Positions 1 through 5,958 are shown, numbered from the stretch's first letter. The stretch: DNA of 8,495 nt from Acetatifactor sp. (GCA_024699575.1 JAILPF010000213.1:1-8495); one strand, 5' to 3'. Numbers and translations: made by a program. The notes: generated by a model from the letters alone, not told the origin.

Positions 1-40
1 CCTTTTACAATTTATGAAAATGTTCATTTAAGATGATTTA

Positions 41-88
41 CAGATACTGTATAATCAGAACCAATTCTATACACTGAGACGCTATCTG
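41..88. terminator. Interrupted inverted repeat after bioY, possible weak terminator
   Basis: Two nested inverted repeats abut the bioY stop codon. The outer arms are CAGATA (41-46) and TATCTG (83-88). The inner arms are TGTATA (48-53) and TATACA (68-73), with a short GAA/TTC pairing in the loop (58-60 with 65-67). A 9-base bulge (74-82) separates the arms on one side. On the plus strand six T follow shortly after (95-100); on the minus strand, the direction of bioY, no good T-run follows. It may therefore end a plus-strand transcript from outside the window, or only protect the bioY mRNA 3' end. Rest of 1-40: nothing recognisable. Confidence 0.3.
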
Positions 89-643
89 TCAATCATTTTT
101 TATAACTTTCCGCAGTGCTTTGCACAAGGTAAAGGCCATAAAAATCTTGATGCAGTCCGGGAGGATGAAGGGAAAAACACACCATCCAAGAACTGTTGAA
201 AGCATTACAGCACCAGAGGTGCGGATGTACATAAACATAAACCAGGCAGTCCCGAATGCGTAACAGACAAGAAGTCCGACAATCATAGAAAGAACCAATG
301 CCCAGGTTTTGCGACCAAACAGTTTTTCAAACAACCACATGATAAGTGCTGAGAAAATGAAACCGATGATATAACCGCCGGTTGTGCCAAAGAGGACACC
401 CACGCCGCCGGAAAAACCTGCAAAAACAGGAATGCCGATTGCCCCAAGCAGGATATAAACCAGCACGGAGAGTGTGCCGCGTTTTCCTCCCAAGAGGGCT
501 GCTGCTAAAAAGACTGCGAAGGTTTGGAGGGTGAAAGGGACGGCAGCCGGGATGGAAATCCAGGAACAAATCGCAATCAAAGCTGCAAATACTGCAATGT
601 AAACCAGGTCAATTGTCTTGAAGTTTGTCTTTGTGTTTTTCAT
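89..643 (-). CDS. bioY: Biotin transporter BioY, ECF S-component
   Basis: BioY is the membrane substrate-binding subunit of an energy-coupling factor transporter and brings biotin into the cell, usually by docking on a shared EcfT/EcfA module. The 184-residue protein has the usual BioY length and about six hydrophobic segments. Family signatures are visible in order: PFTLQTFAV (36-44), LLGGKRG (50-56), GAIGIPVFAG (68-77), GTTGGYIIGF (86-95), and the last-helix motif PFILPDCIK (158-166) with Asp163 and Lys166, where the family conserves a D..K pair. The ATG start is supported by AAGGAAGG seven bases upstream (651-658). No ecfA or ecfT gene lies beside it, so it is a solitary S-component. It has its own promoter, and a candidate BirA site points to repression by biotin. 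Confidence 0.95.
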   Translation of the reverse strand: MKNTKTNFKTIDLVYIAVFAALIAICSWISIPAAVPFTLQTFAVFLAAALLGGKRGTLSVLVYILLGAIGIPVFAGFSGGVGVLFGTTGGYIIGFIFSALIMWLFEKLFGRKTWALVLSMIVGLLVCYAFGTAWFMFMYIRTSGAVMLSTVLGWCVFPFILPDCIKIFMAFTLCKALRKVIKND

Positions 644-650
644 AAATAAA

Positions 651-658
651 CCTTCCTT
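651..658 (-). promoter_or_regulatory. Ribosome binding site of bioY
   Basis: On the minus strand AAGGAAGG lies seven bases before the ATG and fixes the bioY start. Confidence 0.8.
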
Positions 659-684
659 TATGTAAATTGTTTTTATGCATCTGC

Positions 685-718
685 AATGGTAACACTTCCC
701 ATACTGATTGTCAACTGT
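685..718 (-). promoter_or_regulatory. Candidate BirA (biotin repressor) operator
   Basis: The half-sites are ACAGTTGAC (minus strand, 710-718) and GTTACCATT (685-693), separated by 16 bases. As I remember it, the Firmicute BirA operator is two half-sites like ATTGTTAAC and GTTAACAAT with a 15-16 base gap. The matches are 6 of 9 and 7 of 9. The pair covers both the -35 and -10 of bioY, where a repressor would act. Part of the match comes from the promoter elements themselves, so this is a tentative call. Confidence 0.4.
686..714 (-). promoter_or_regulatory. bioY promoter
   Basis: On the minus strand a perfect -35 TTGACA (709-714) is followed after exactly 17 bases by TACCAT (686-691), a 4 of 6 match to TATAAT. 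Transcription would begin near 679, giving a leader of about 36 bases. The element lies just downstream of the terminator of the preceding operon, so bioY is an independent transcription unit. Confidence 0.7.
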
Positions 719-741
719 ATATAAAATCGGGTTGACATTTC

Positions 742-792
742 AAAACAAAAAATGTGCTCCCCTTCTCGGAATTACACGTTGAGAAGGGAAGC
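742..792 (-). terminator. Intrinsic terminator of the helicase-loader/prs operon
   Basis: On the minus strand GCTTCCCTTCTC (781-792) pairs with GAGAAGGGGAGC (756-767) to give a 12-bp stem with one G-U pair and a 13-base loop. It is followed by ACA and a T-rich tail of TTTTTTGTTTT (742-752). It begins about 28 bases after the prs stop codon and separates prs from bioY. Confidence 0.9.
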
Positions 793-819
793 CTTTCTTA
801 CAGACCCTTTGAAAATAGT

Positions 820-2004
820 TTACAGCTCACCATTTTTGTATTTAGCAACAATGTTCTGGATTCTTTCACTGGGGTTCAATAAATCGCTGATGGAAGAATC
901 GTGGTTTAATGTATCAATCAGATATGCGATATATTTACTCATGTCGCAGGTGATATACCAGTCACGGCTTAAGAGCTCAGGGCTCTGGTAAATCAGGTTG
1001 GTAGTGAGAACTTTGTCGATGATACCATCCTCATACGCCTTGTCGAATTTATCAAGTCCGCTGGTAAAGAGACCGAAAGTAGCAAATACAAAAATACGAT
1101 TTGCTTTGCGTGCTTTTAATGCGGCAGCAACTTCCAGAACACTTTCGCCGGAGGAAATCATATCGTCTATAATAATCATGTCTTTGTCTTCAACACTTGT
1201 ACCCAAAAATTCATGAGCGACAATGGGGTTGCGCCCGTCCACAATCTGAGTGTAATCACGTCTCTTGTAGAACATACCCATATCAAGTCCCAATACGTTA
1301 GCGATATAGATTGCACGGCGCATACCGCCTTCATCAGGGCTGATTACCATCATGTGGTCGGAATCAAGCTGAAGTCCTTTTACGTTCTTTAAAAGCCCTT
1401 TAATAAACTGATATGCAGGCTGTACAGTTTCAAATCCATGAAGAGGAATAGCATTCTGTACACGAGGGTCATGTGCATCGAAGGTAATGATATTATCGAC
1501 ACCCATTGCTACCAGCTCCTGCAGTGCAAGCGCACAGTCTAAGGATTCTCTGGAGGTTCTCTTGTGCTGGCGACTCTCATAAAGGAAAGGCATAATTACA
1601 GTGATTCGACGGGCCTTTCCGCCAACAGCAGCGATGATTCTCTTCAAATCCTGATAGTGGTCATCGGGAGACATATGATTCTCATATCCGCACAGGGAAT
1701 ATGTCATGGAATGATTGAGGACATCTACAAGGAGATAGAGGTCTGTACCACGTACGGACTCCATGATCATACCCTTCGCCTCACCGGAACCGAAACGGGG
1801 AACTTTTGCATTCAACAGATAAGAATCTCTCTGATATCCTGCAAATGCAAGAGAATCTTTGTGCTCGCTTTCACGCTCTGCTCTCCATTTTACAAGGAAT
1901 TTGTCTACCTTCTCGCCGAGAATGCGACAGCCTTCCAAAGAGATGATACCTAATGAACCAACAGGTATAGTTTCCAAGTTACGTTTTTCTTCACGATTAG
2001 CCAT
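820..2004 (-). CDS. prs: Ribose-phosphate pyrophosphokinase (PRPP synthetase), long divergent form
   Basis: This enzyme family makes 5-phosphoribosyl-1-pyrophosphate from ribose-5-phosphate and ATP in the cytosol, for nucleotide, His and Trp synthesis. The expected elements appear in order: FGSGEAKG (71-78) and ESVRG (82-86), ATP-binding RQHKR (145-149, usually RQDRK), DAHDPR with His178, SPDEGG (222-227), flexible-loop KRR (247-249) and the PRPP loop IIIDDMISSGES (277-288). At 394 residues it is about 80 longer than classical Prs. The extra length sits in an N-terminal extension, an insert near 96-118, another near 181-218, and a C-terminal tail. The PRPP loop keeps both Asp but has SSGES where classical enzymes have DTxGT. 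It is the last gene of the operon, 19 bases after the AAA+ gene, with GTGAGGA before the ATG. It may be a second, specialised Prs paralogue; activity is inferred. Confidence 0.87.
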   Translation of the reverse strand: MANREEKRNLETIPVGSLGIISLEGCRILGEKVDKFLVKWRAERESEHKDSLAFAGYQRDSYLLNAKVPRFGSGEAKGMIMESVRGTDLYLLVDVLNHSMTYSLCGYENHMSPDDHYQDLKRIIAAVGGKARRITVIMPFLYESRQHKRTSRESLDCALALQELVAMGVDNIITFDAHDPRVQNAIPLHGFETVQPAYQFIKGLLKNVKGLQLDSDHMMVISPDEGGMRRAIYIANVLGLDMGMFYKRRDYTQIVDGRNPIVAHEFLGTSVEDKDMIIIDDMISSGESVLEVAAALKARKANRIFVFATFGLFTSGLDKFDKAYEDGIIDKVLTTNLIYQSPELLSRDWYITCDMSKYIAYLIDTLNHDSSISDLLNPSERIQNIVAKYKNGEL

Positions 2005-2023
2005 GAAAAAAAGTCCTCACTTT

Positions 2024-3016
2024 CTACGAAATAGATAAATTTGTGTTACGTTTTTTAAGCATACGAATATCCGGACCGGTCAACTTACAGAATTGATAAT
2101 TACTTGTAAGTCTGGAAAAAACTCTGTCAGAGTATCGATCCCTTATTTCTTCAAGACTTAAATTGGTTGAGATAATAGTGGATTTTTTGCGCAGGTGCCT
2201 CTCGTTTAAACAAGAAAACAGCTGAGAAGACACAAACTGATTGGTCAGCTCAGTACCTAAGTCATCTATAATCAGAAGATCACATTGATATAAATCTTCA
2301 TAAAAAGATACGAGCTCATTTTTTCCCTCAGAATGAAAGGTGAATTGAGCCAGTCGCTCGAACATGCCTACTGCACTAAAATAAATGACAGAATTACCAT
2401 TTTTTAATAATTCATTTGCTACACAGCCGGATAAAAAGCTTTTTCCGGTTCCTACTGTACCATAAAAGATTAGATTATGGTAGTCCTGTTCGAAGTTTTG
2501 TACAAAATTTTTACAAATATCAACTGTGCGTTTAAAACGCTCTAAATCGTCGTTTGCATAATAATGATAGGATAGCGTTGTGAAGTTTTCAGAGGAAATC
2601 ATATCCTGAATATTGGATTGATCGTACAGCAATGCAATTTCACGATTGCGGAAACAATGACACTTTTCTTTTAAGCCTGTTTCTGACTGAATATATCCGG
2701 TATCCTTGCAGTCGGTGCATGTATAGATGGGGTCGAGATAATCCGTCGAATACCCAGCATCTTGAAGAAGTTGCTTCTTGCGGGCAGAAATCTGGGATAG
2801 AGAGCTATGCACATCATCGGTGCCGGAGACATCCTCCCCGAGAGCCATCATAACCTGTCGGACGGCAATACTTCCCATGGAGGAATCCAGCTCGCGGTAC
2901 TCCGGAAGCATTGAGTAAATCTCATCTCGACGTGCAGCTTCTTTTGCGTGATTCATGTCACGAATGCGTTCATATTCTCTCATGATGGTGTCATACTGTT
3001 GTTTGTTCAATCCCAC
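2024..3016 (-). CDS. DnaI/DnaC-type AAA+ helicase loader ATPase
   Basis: An ATPase that most likely loads the replicative helicase onto single-stranded DNA during initiation and restart. The N-terminal part (1-95) is helical and charged, as in helicase-binding domains of this family. A probable zinc site follows: Cys100 and Cys103, then Cys119 and Cys121 (CTDC...CHC). The AAA+ core has Walker A GTVGTGKS (186-193), Walker B LLIIDDLG (247-254), sensor-1 STN (283-285) and an arginine-finger region SDRVFSRL (296-303). The length of 330 residues fits DnaI-type loaders. The start is a GTG with a weak GGGG upstream, chosen because no in-frame ATG lies upstream and the following residues (QQYDTIMREYE) resemble the family N-terminus as I recall it. 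IstB-type transposition helpers share this core, but the DnaD-domain neighbour and lack of a transposase argue for a replication role. Confidence 0.88.
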   Translation of the reverse strand: MGLNKQQYDTIMREYERIRDMNHAKEAARRDEIYSMLPEYRELDSSMGSIAVRQVMMALGEDVSGTDDVHSSLSQISARKKQLLQDAGYSTDYLDPIYTCTDCKDTGYIQSETGLKEKCHCFRNREIALLYDQSNIQDMISSENFTTLSYHYYANDDLERFKRTVDICKNFVQNFEQDYHNLIFYGTVGTGKSFLSGCVANELLKNGNSVIYFSAVGMFERLAQFTFHSEGKNELVSFYEDLYQCDLLIIDDLGTELTNQFVSSQLFSCLNERHLRKKSTIISTNLSLEEIRDRYSDRVFSRLTSNYQFCKLTGPDIRMLKKRNTNLSIS

Positions 3017-3042
3017 GATGCTTACCCCATGTCTTTCTGCAA

Positions 3043-4116
3043 TTAGTTGCTTAATAGCTCTTTTTCAAGTTCGTCAAAATCATAATCATTTTGTGCAAAC
3101 TGGTTGAATTTATTGGCGGCTGCTGCCGGTTTTGATGTAGAACGACGCTTTTGATAGGATTCATCAATTTTGTGAATATCTGCTTTGTGATGAACATTCT
3201 CCTGTCTCCAGCGGCTTAAGATTCCCTCAGCATACTCAAAACGATGGCGGTCTGTGGCCAGCACTGTGCGTTCGCATGCTTCAAGGATAATATCCGTGCT
3301 GAAACCGTACTCTTTAACCCAACGGTTGATAAATTCCAGTTCCTTGGAGGTAGGAGAACCGTTTTTGCCCAGTTCGCTCATGATAGCGTAAACATTTCTG
3401 TCATATTTGGTAGAAAACTTCTGAGCCTGCTTTGGGGTGGCTATTCCTTCTTCAGCCCAGTTAACAGCTACTTTCTCTATGTATTTGAAATCTTTTTTAC
3501 CGCGGTCTACGCAGTATTGAAGGAGATAATCAATCAAATCATCCGAGAAATGCAAAACATCCGTAAAAAACAGGATGGACTTCATTTCAGATGGAGTAAG
3601 AGGTTTACCGATGTAAGATTCAGCGATGAACAACAATTGCGCAGTAGATTCCGCGTTCTTGAAGGCTCTCAACTGATCCGCAGAATATACCGGCTTTGCA
3701 AAAGCAGGTTCCTCAATCACTTGAGGTTCTTCCGCAACTTCGACCGCAGGAGCAAGGTTGAGAGACATAGCGGGAGCTGCTGACAGCGCAATGTTCCCTC
3801 TGCGTGAAGATGGAACAGGTGCACTTAAATCGCGCAGATGTATCCCAACGAGGTTACGATCTTCATCGTAATCTAAATCGAGAATCTTCTTCTTCTCCCA
3901 ATATTTTAAGGCGCGGTTAACGTCCTTTTCTGTATGGTTAAACTTGTCTGCAATATCGGATACACTGGTAGCGCGATTGGCATTCAGCATGCGGATAAGG
4001 TAAAGATAGACCTTGAGCTGAGCGTCATTAGCATCCTCCATATATTCATCTATAAAACGGTTTGGAACAACCGTAGAATCCTGATAATCATCCTTATAAA
4101 TTGTTACGTGAGCCAT
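3043..4116 (-). CDS. DnaD-domain replication initiation protein (winged helix plus two DnaB_2 domains)
   Basis: A primosomal protein of the DnaD/DnaB family of Firmicutes, which bridges DnaA at the origin and the helicase loader. Visible architecture: an N-terminal winged-helix-like region (about 28-95), a Pro/Ala/Glu-rich linker (100-142), and two consecutive helical DnaD-type domains, each ending in the family motif YxxxIxxxW: YIEKVAVNW (212-220) and YAEGILSRW (295-303). The acidic tail (FNQFAQNDYDFDELEKELL region, 337-355) is typical of clostridial members. With one N-terminal and two C-terminal domains it resembles B. subtilis DnaB (the initiation protein, not the helicase) more than DnaD. 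It is first in the operon, 26 bases before the AAA+ loader gene. The ATG is preceded by AAAGGA ten bases away. No gene symbol is given because DnaD and DnaB roles are not distinguishable here. Confidence 0.9.
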   Translation of the reverse strand: MAHVTIYKDDYQDSTVVPNRFIDEYMEDANDAQLKVYLYLIRMLNANRATSVSDIADKFNHTEKDVNRALKYWEKKKILDLDYDEDRNLVGIHLRDLSAPVPSSRRGNIALSAAPAMSLNLAPAVEVAEEPQVIEEPAFAKPVYSADQLRAFKNAESTAQLLFIAESYIGKPLTPSEMKSILFFTDVLHFSDDLIDYLLQYCVDRGKKDFKYIEKVAVNWAEEGIATPKQAQKFSTKYDRNVYAIMSELGKNGSPTSKELEFINRWVKEYGFSTDIILEACERTVLATDRHRFEYAEGILSRWRQENVHHKADIHKIDESYQKRRSTSKPAAAANKFNQFAQNDYDFDELEKELLSN

Positions 4117-4167
4117 AACACTTCAGTCCTTTCCTTCCCCTCATGCCCTTTTTTCAGAGCAAGTCAA

Positions 4168-4176
4168 AGTATAGCA
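4168..4176 (-). promoter_or_regulatory. Extended -10 promoter of the DnaD-domain/loader/prs operon
   Basis: On the minus strand TGC-TATACT is an extended -10 (TGn followed by a 5 of 6 match to TATAAT). No good -35 sits 16-18 bases upstream; a TTGACT at 4198-4203 is 24 bases away, too far for normal use. Transcription would start near 4161, leaving a leader of about 45 bases. A weak -35 with upstream DNA-binding sites is compatible with an activated or DnaA-tuned promoter, which is inference. Confidence 0.6.
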
Positions 4177-4212
4177 TAAGGGATTTGAAAAGAAAATAGT
4201 CAATTTCCCGAA

Positions 4213-4230
4213 TTGGAATCATCTTTCCAA
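4213..4230. repeat. Perfect 6-6-6 palindrome upstream of the helicase-loader operon promoter
   Basis: TTGGAA (4213-4218) and TTCCAA (4225-4230) form a perfect inverted repeat with a 6-base centre, about 40 bp upstream of the operon -10. It lies between that promoter and the tandem DnaA boxes. It could be a regulator site; no regulator can be named. Confidence 0.35.
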
Positions 4231-4242
4231 AGGCGGAAAAAA

Positions 4243-4269
4243 TGTGGATAATGTGGATAATGTGGATAA
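4243..4269 (-). promoter_or_regulatory. Three perfect DnaA boxes in direct head-to-tail tandem
   Basis: TGTGGATAA, the complement of the DnaA box TTATCCACA, occurs three times without any spacer: 4243-4251, 4252-4260 and 4261-4269. All three match the consensus in 9 of 9 positions and face the same way. They lie about 75-100 bp upstream of the -10 of the helicase-loader operon and follow an A-run (4237-4242). Confidence 0.85.
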
Positions 4270-4333
4270 AACGGTGCATGAAAAAATTGATTGCCGAGAA
4301 TACAAAGCAAAAACATGATTTAGAAAGTTGGAA

Positions 4334-4342
4334 ATATCCACA
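4334..4342 (+). promoter_or_regulatory. DnaA box, 8 of 9
   Basis: ATATCCACA differs from TTATCCACA only at the first base. It faces the opposite way to the tandem boxes and lies 21 bp (two helical turns) from the next box. Confidence 0.65.
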
Positions 4343-4345
4343 TGC

Positions 4346-4400
4346 AAATAAAAAATATCCACAGCCGAAAAAACATGGAATGCTTTTTCGATTGTGGATA
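4346..4400 (-). terminator. murC terminator built on a 45-bp DnaA-box palindrome
   Basis: The arms 4356-4376 and 4380-4400 pair around a 3-base loop (4377-4379). From the outside there are 8 bp made of the DnaA-box core, a 2-base G-T/C-A interruption, 7 bp of CGAAAAA with TTTTTCG, one mismatch, then 3 bp of CAT with ATG. On the minus strand, the murC transcript, the hairpin is followed at once by TTTTTTATTT (4355-4346). It begins about 10 bases after the murC stop codon, so it fits an intrinsic terminator. It would also separate murC from the helicase-loader operon. Confidence 0.75.
4355..4363 (+). promoter_or_regulatory. DnaA box, 8 of 9, in the left arm of the palindrome
   Basis: ATATCCACA, same orientation as the box at 4334-4342 and exactly 21 bp from it. 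Eight of its bases (4356-4363) form the outer left arm of the 45-bp palindrome and mirror the perfect box at 4393-4401. Confidence 0.65.
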
Positions 4401-4410
4401 ATGTGGACAA
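4393..4410 (-). promoter_or_regulatory. Two fused DnaA boxes abutting the murC stop codon
   Basis: TGTGGATAA (4393-4401, 9 of 9) is followed with no spacer by TGTGGACAA (4402-4410, 8 of 9, i.e. TTGTCCACA). They have the same 9-bp period and orientation as the triplet at 4243-4269. The second box ends directly at the murC stop codon (4411-4413). Confidence 0.8.
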
Positions 4411-5808
4411 TTATTTTCCTAAAAGGCTTTCGCCGATTTTTAGGACATCTCCGGCGCCCATAGTTATCAACATGTCACCGTTTATGCAATTTTCTAATAA
4501 ATAATTTTCGACCTCATCAAAGGTAGGAAAATAGAGACATTCTTTTCCAAGGGCCTGCACTTCCTGCTGTAATGTCCTGGAGCTGATGCCCAGATTATCT
4601 GTTTCCCTTGCCGCATAGATGTCTGTGAGAATCACTTTGTCGGCATGGGTGAGTGCCAGAGCAAAATCTTTCATAAAAGCTTTGGTGCGGCTGAAGGTAT
4701 GGGGCTGGAAGACACACCAGAGTGTCTTATGCGGATATTTTGCCGCAGCGGATAAGGTTGCAGTTATTTCTGTGGGATGATGTGCATAATCATCTATTAT
4801 GGTGACTCCACCGATGGTGCCTTTGTATTCGAAACGACGATCGGTTCCGGTGTAATGACGGAGGGCATCGGTGACAGCTTCGGCATCGATGGATAATAAA
4901 TCTGCCAGGGCAGTGGCAGCAGTTGCGTTGCTGACATTATGGAGTCCGGGAACCTGCAGGGTAATAGGACGAGCCTCGCCTTTTCCTCCGTGAAGAAGAA
5001 AGGAGGGATGCCCGAATTCGTCGTAAGTGATGTCGGACGGATAGTAATCAGCAGTCGTTCCATCACTTGTGACAGGGCTGTCACAATAGGTGATGACGCG
5101 GCAGGGTAAGTCTTTGGTTATTTCCCGATAATCGGGAATGCTTCCATTGATAATCAGACAGCCTTCCGCCGGAAGAAGTTCGGCAAATTTCCGGAAGGAG
5201 TTGCGAATATCGGCAAGGTCTTTGAAAAAGTCCAGATGGTCTTCCTCAATGTTCAAAATCAATCCAATCGTTGGATGAAAACTCAAAAAACTGTTGGTGT
5301 ACTCACAGGCCTCTGTGACAAAATAGTCATTTCCGCCCACACGGATATTACCGCCGATGGATTTCAGCATACCACCGATTGATAAAGTGGGATTGGTATT
5401 TGCGCGCATTAATATCTCACTGATCATGGAGGTGGTTGTGGTTTTACCGTGCGTACCGCTGATAGCGATAGAGGTCTTATAGTTCAACATTAACTGTCCC
5501 AAGAGTTCTGCTCTGGTCAGGGATGGGATGTTTTTCTGCATGACAGCGATGTACTCGGGATTGTCTTTGTGGATGGCACTGGTGAAAACAGCGCAGTCGA
5601 TATCATCAGTAATATTTTCTGCACGTTGTCCATAAAATACATGGACTCCCTTTTCTTCCAGACGCTCCGTGAGTGTGCTTTTGGAACGGTCAGAACCGGA
5701 TACGCTAAAACCGGCATCAACCAGAATCTCAGCAAGCCCGCTCATACTGATTCCGCCGATTCCGACAAAGTAAATAGAGGACGGATGATTAAAGTCTATT
5801 TTGTACAT
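4411..5808 (-). CDS. murC: UDP-N-acetylmuramate--L-alanine ligase
   Basis: MurC is the cytosolic Mur ligase that joins L-alanine to UDP-N-acetylmuramic acid using ATP, the first amino-acid step of peptidoglycan precursor synthesis. The 465-residue length is typical. Visible signatures: N-terminal UDP-binding VGIGGISMSGLA (15-26); ATP loop GTHGKTTTT (118-126); EACEYTNSF (166-174); NIEEDHLD (186-193); GLHNVSNATAA (288-298); TGTDRRFE (320-327); DDYAHHPTEI (339-348); FQPHTFSRT (367-375), which is characteristic of MurC; and GAGD (451-454). The ATG start is supported by AAGGAAG seven bases upstream (5816-5822). It appears monocistronic, with its own promoter and a terminator directly after it. It diverges from glgC. 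Confidence 0.97.
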   Translation of the reverse strand: MYKIDFNHPSSIYFVGIGGISMSGLAEILVDAGFSVSGSDRSKSTLTERLEEKGVHVFYGQRAENITDDIDCAVFTSAIHKDNPEYIAVMQKNIPSLTRAELLGQLMLNYKTSIAISGTHGKTTTTSMISEILMRANTNPTLSIGGMLKSIGGNIRVGGNDYFVTEACEYTNSFLSFHPTIGLILNIEEDHLDFFKDLADIRNSFRKFAELLPAEGCLIINGSIPDYREITKDLPCRVITYCDSPVTSDGTTADYYPSDITYDEFGHPSFLLHGGKGEARPITLQVPGLHNVSNATAATALADLLSIDAEAVTDALRHYTGTDRRFEYKGTIGGVTIIDDYAHHPTEITATLSAAAKYPHKTLWCVFQPHTFSRTKAFMKDFALALTHADKVILTDIYAARETDNLGISSRTLQQEVQALGKECLYFPTFDEVENYLLENCINGDMLITMGAGDVLKIGESLLGK

Positions 5809-5849
5809 AATTACACTTCCTTATTATTGGTATAAAACTGTTACCCTAT

Positions 5850-5878
5850 ATTATATACATGTTGCATGGAAAAAACAA
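5850..5878 (-). promoter_or_regulatory. murC promoter
   Basis: On the minus strand TTGTTT (5873-5878) is followed after 17 bases by a perfect TATAAT (5850-5855). The start of transcription would be near 5843, about 35 bases before the ATG. The -35 matches only 3 of 6, but the -10 and spacing are ideal. Confidence 0.65.
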
Positions 5879-5897
5879 ATAGTAAATAAAAACCCAG

Positions 5898-5958
5898 GAA
5901 ATTGCGAAATTGTGCAAAAATTTCAGAAAAAGATTGACGATAAATATTCCATTTCAGA
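5898..5958. repeat. Short repeats in the murC-glgC divergent control region
   Basis: GAAATTG occurs twice with an 8-bp period (5898-5904, 5906-5912) and is mirrored by AATTTC (5919-5924). ATTTCAGA occurs twice in the same orientation, 31 bp apart (5920-5927, 5951-5958), about three helical turns, ending roughly 10 bp upstream of the glgC extended -10. They may be regulator sites, but the DNA is A/T-rich and chance is possible. Confidence 0.3.

Noticed and set aside
3244..3783. 179-codon plus-strand open frame opposite the DnaD-domain gene
   Set aside because: Antisense shadow without recognisable domain; the minus-strand protein has clear DnaD motifs.
4198..4203. TTGACT as the -35 of the helicase-loader operon
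   Set aside because: It is 24 bases from the TATACT -10, too far for sigma-A type recognition.
4243..4410. The DnaA-box cluster as the main chromosome origin
   Set aside because: No dnaA, dnaN, rpmH or other usual origin neighbours are present, no clear run of DnaA-trio elements is seen, and the cluster lies between two genes pointing the same way. It cannot be excluded without genome-wide GC skew.
4219..4463. Open frames on both strands over the murC downstream gap, one beginning with MWIMWIMWI
   Set aside because: The repeated peptide is only the translation of tandem DnaA boxes; there is no good ribosome binding site, and the frame composition does not look coding.
4464..4472. TTATCAACA inside the murC end as an eighth DnaA box
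   Set aside because: It has 8 of 9 bases but is coding and lacks the C at position 6; it may be chance, so it was not counted.
5934..5939. TTGACG as the -35 of glgC
   Set aside because: It is 30 bases from TATAAT, and no -10-like hexamer lies at 16-18 bases.
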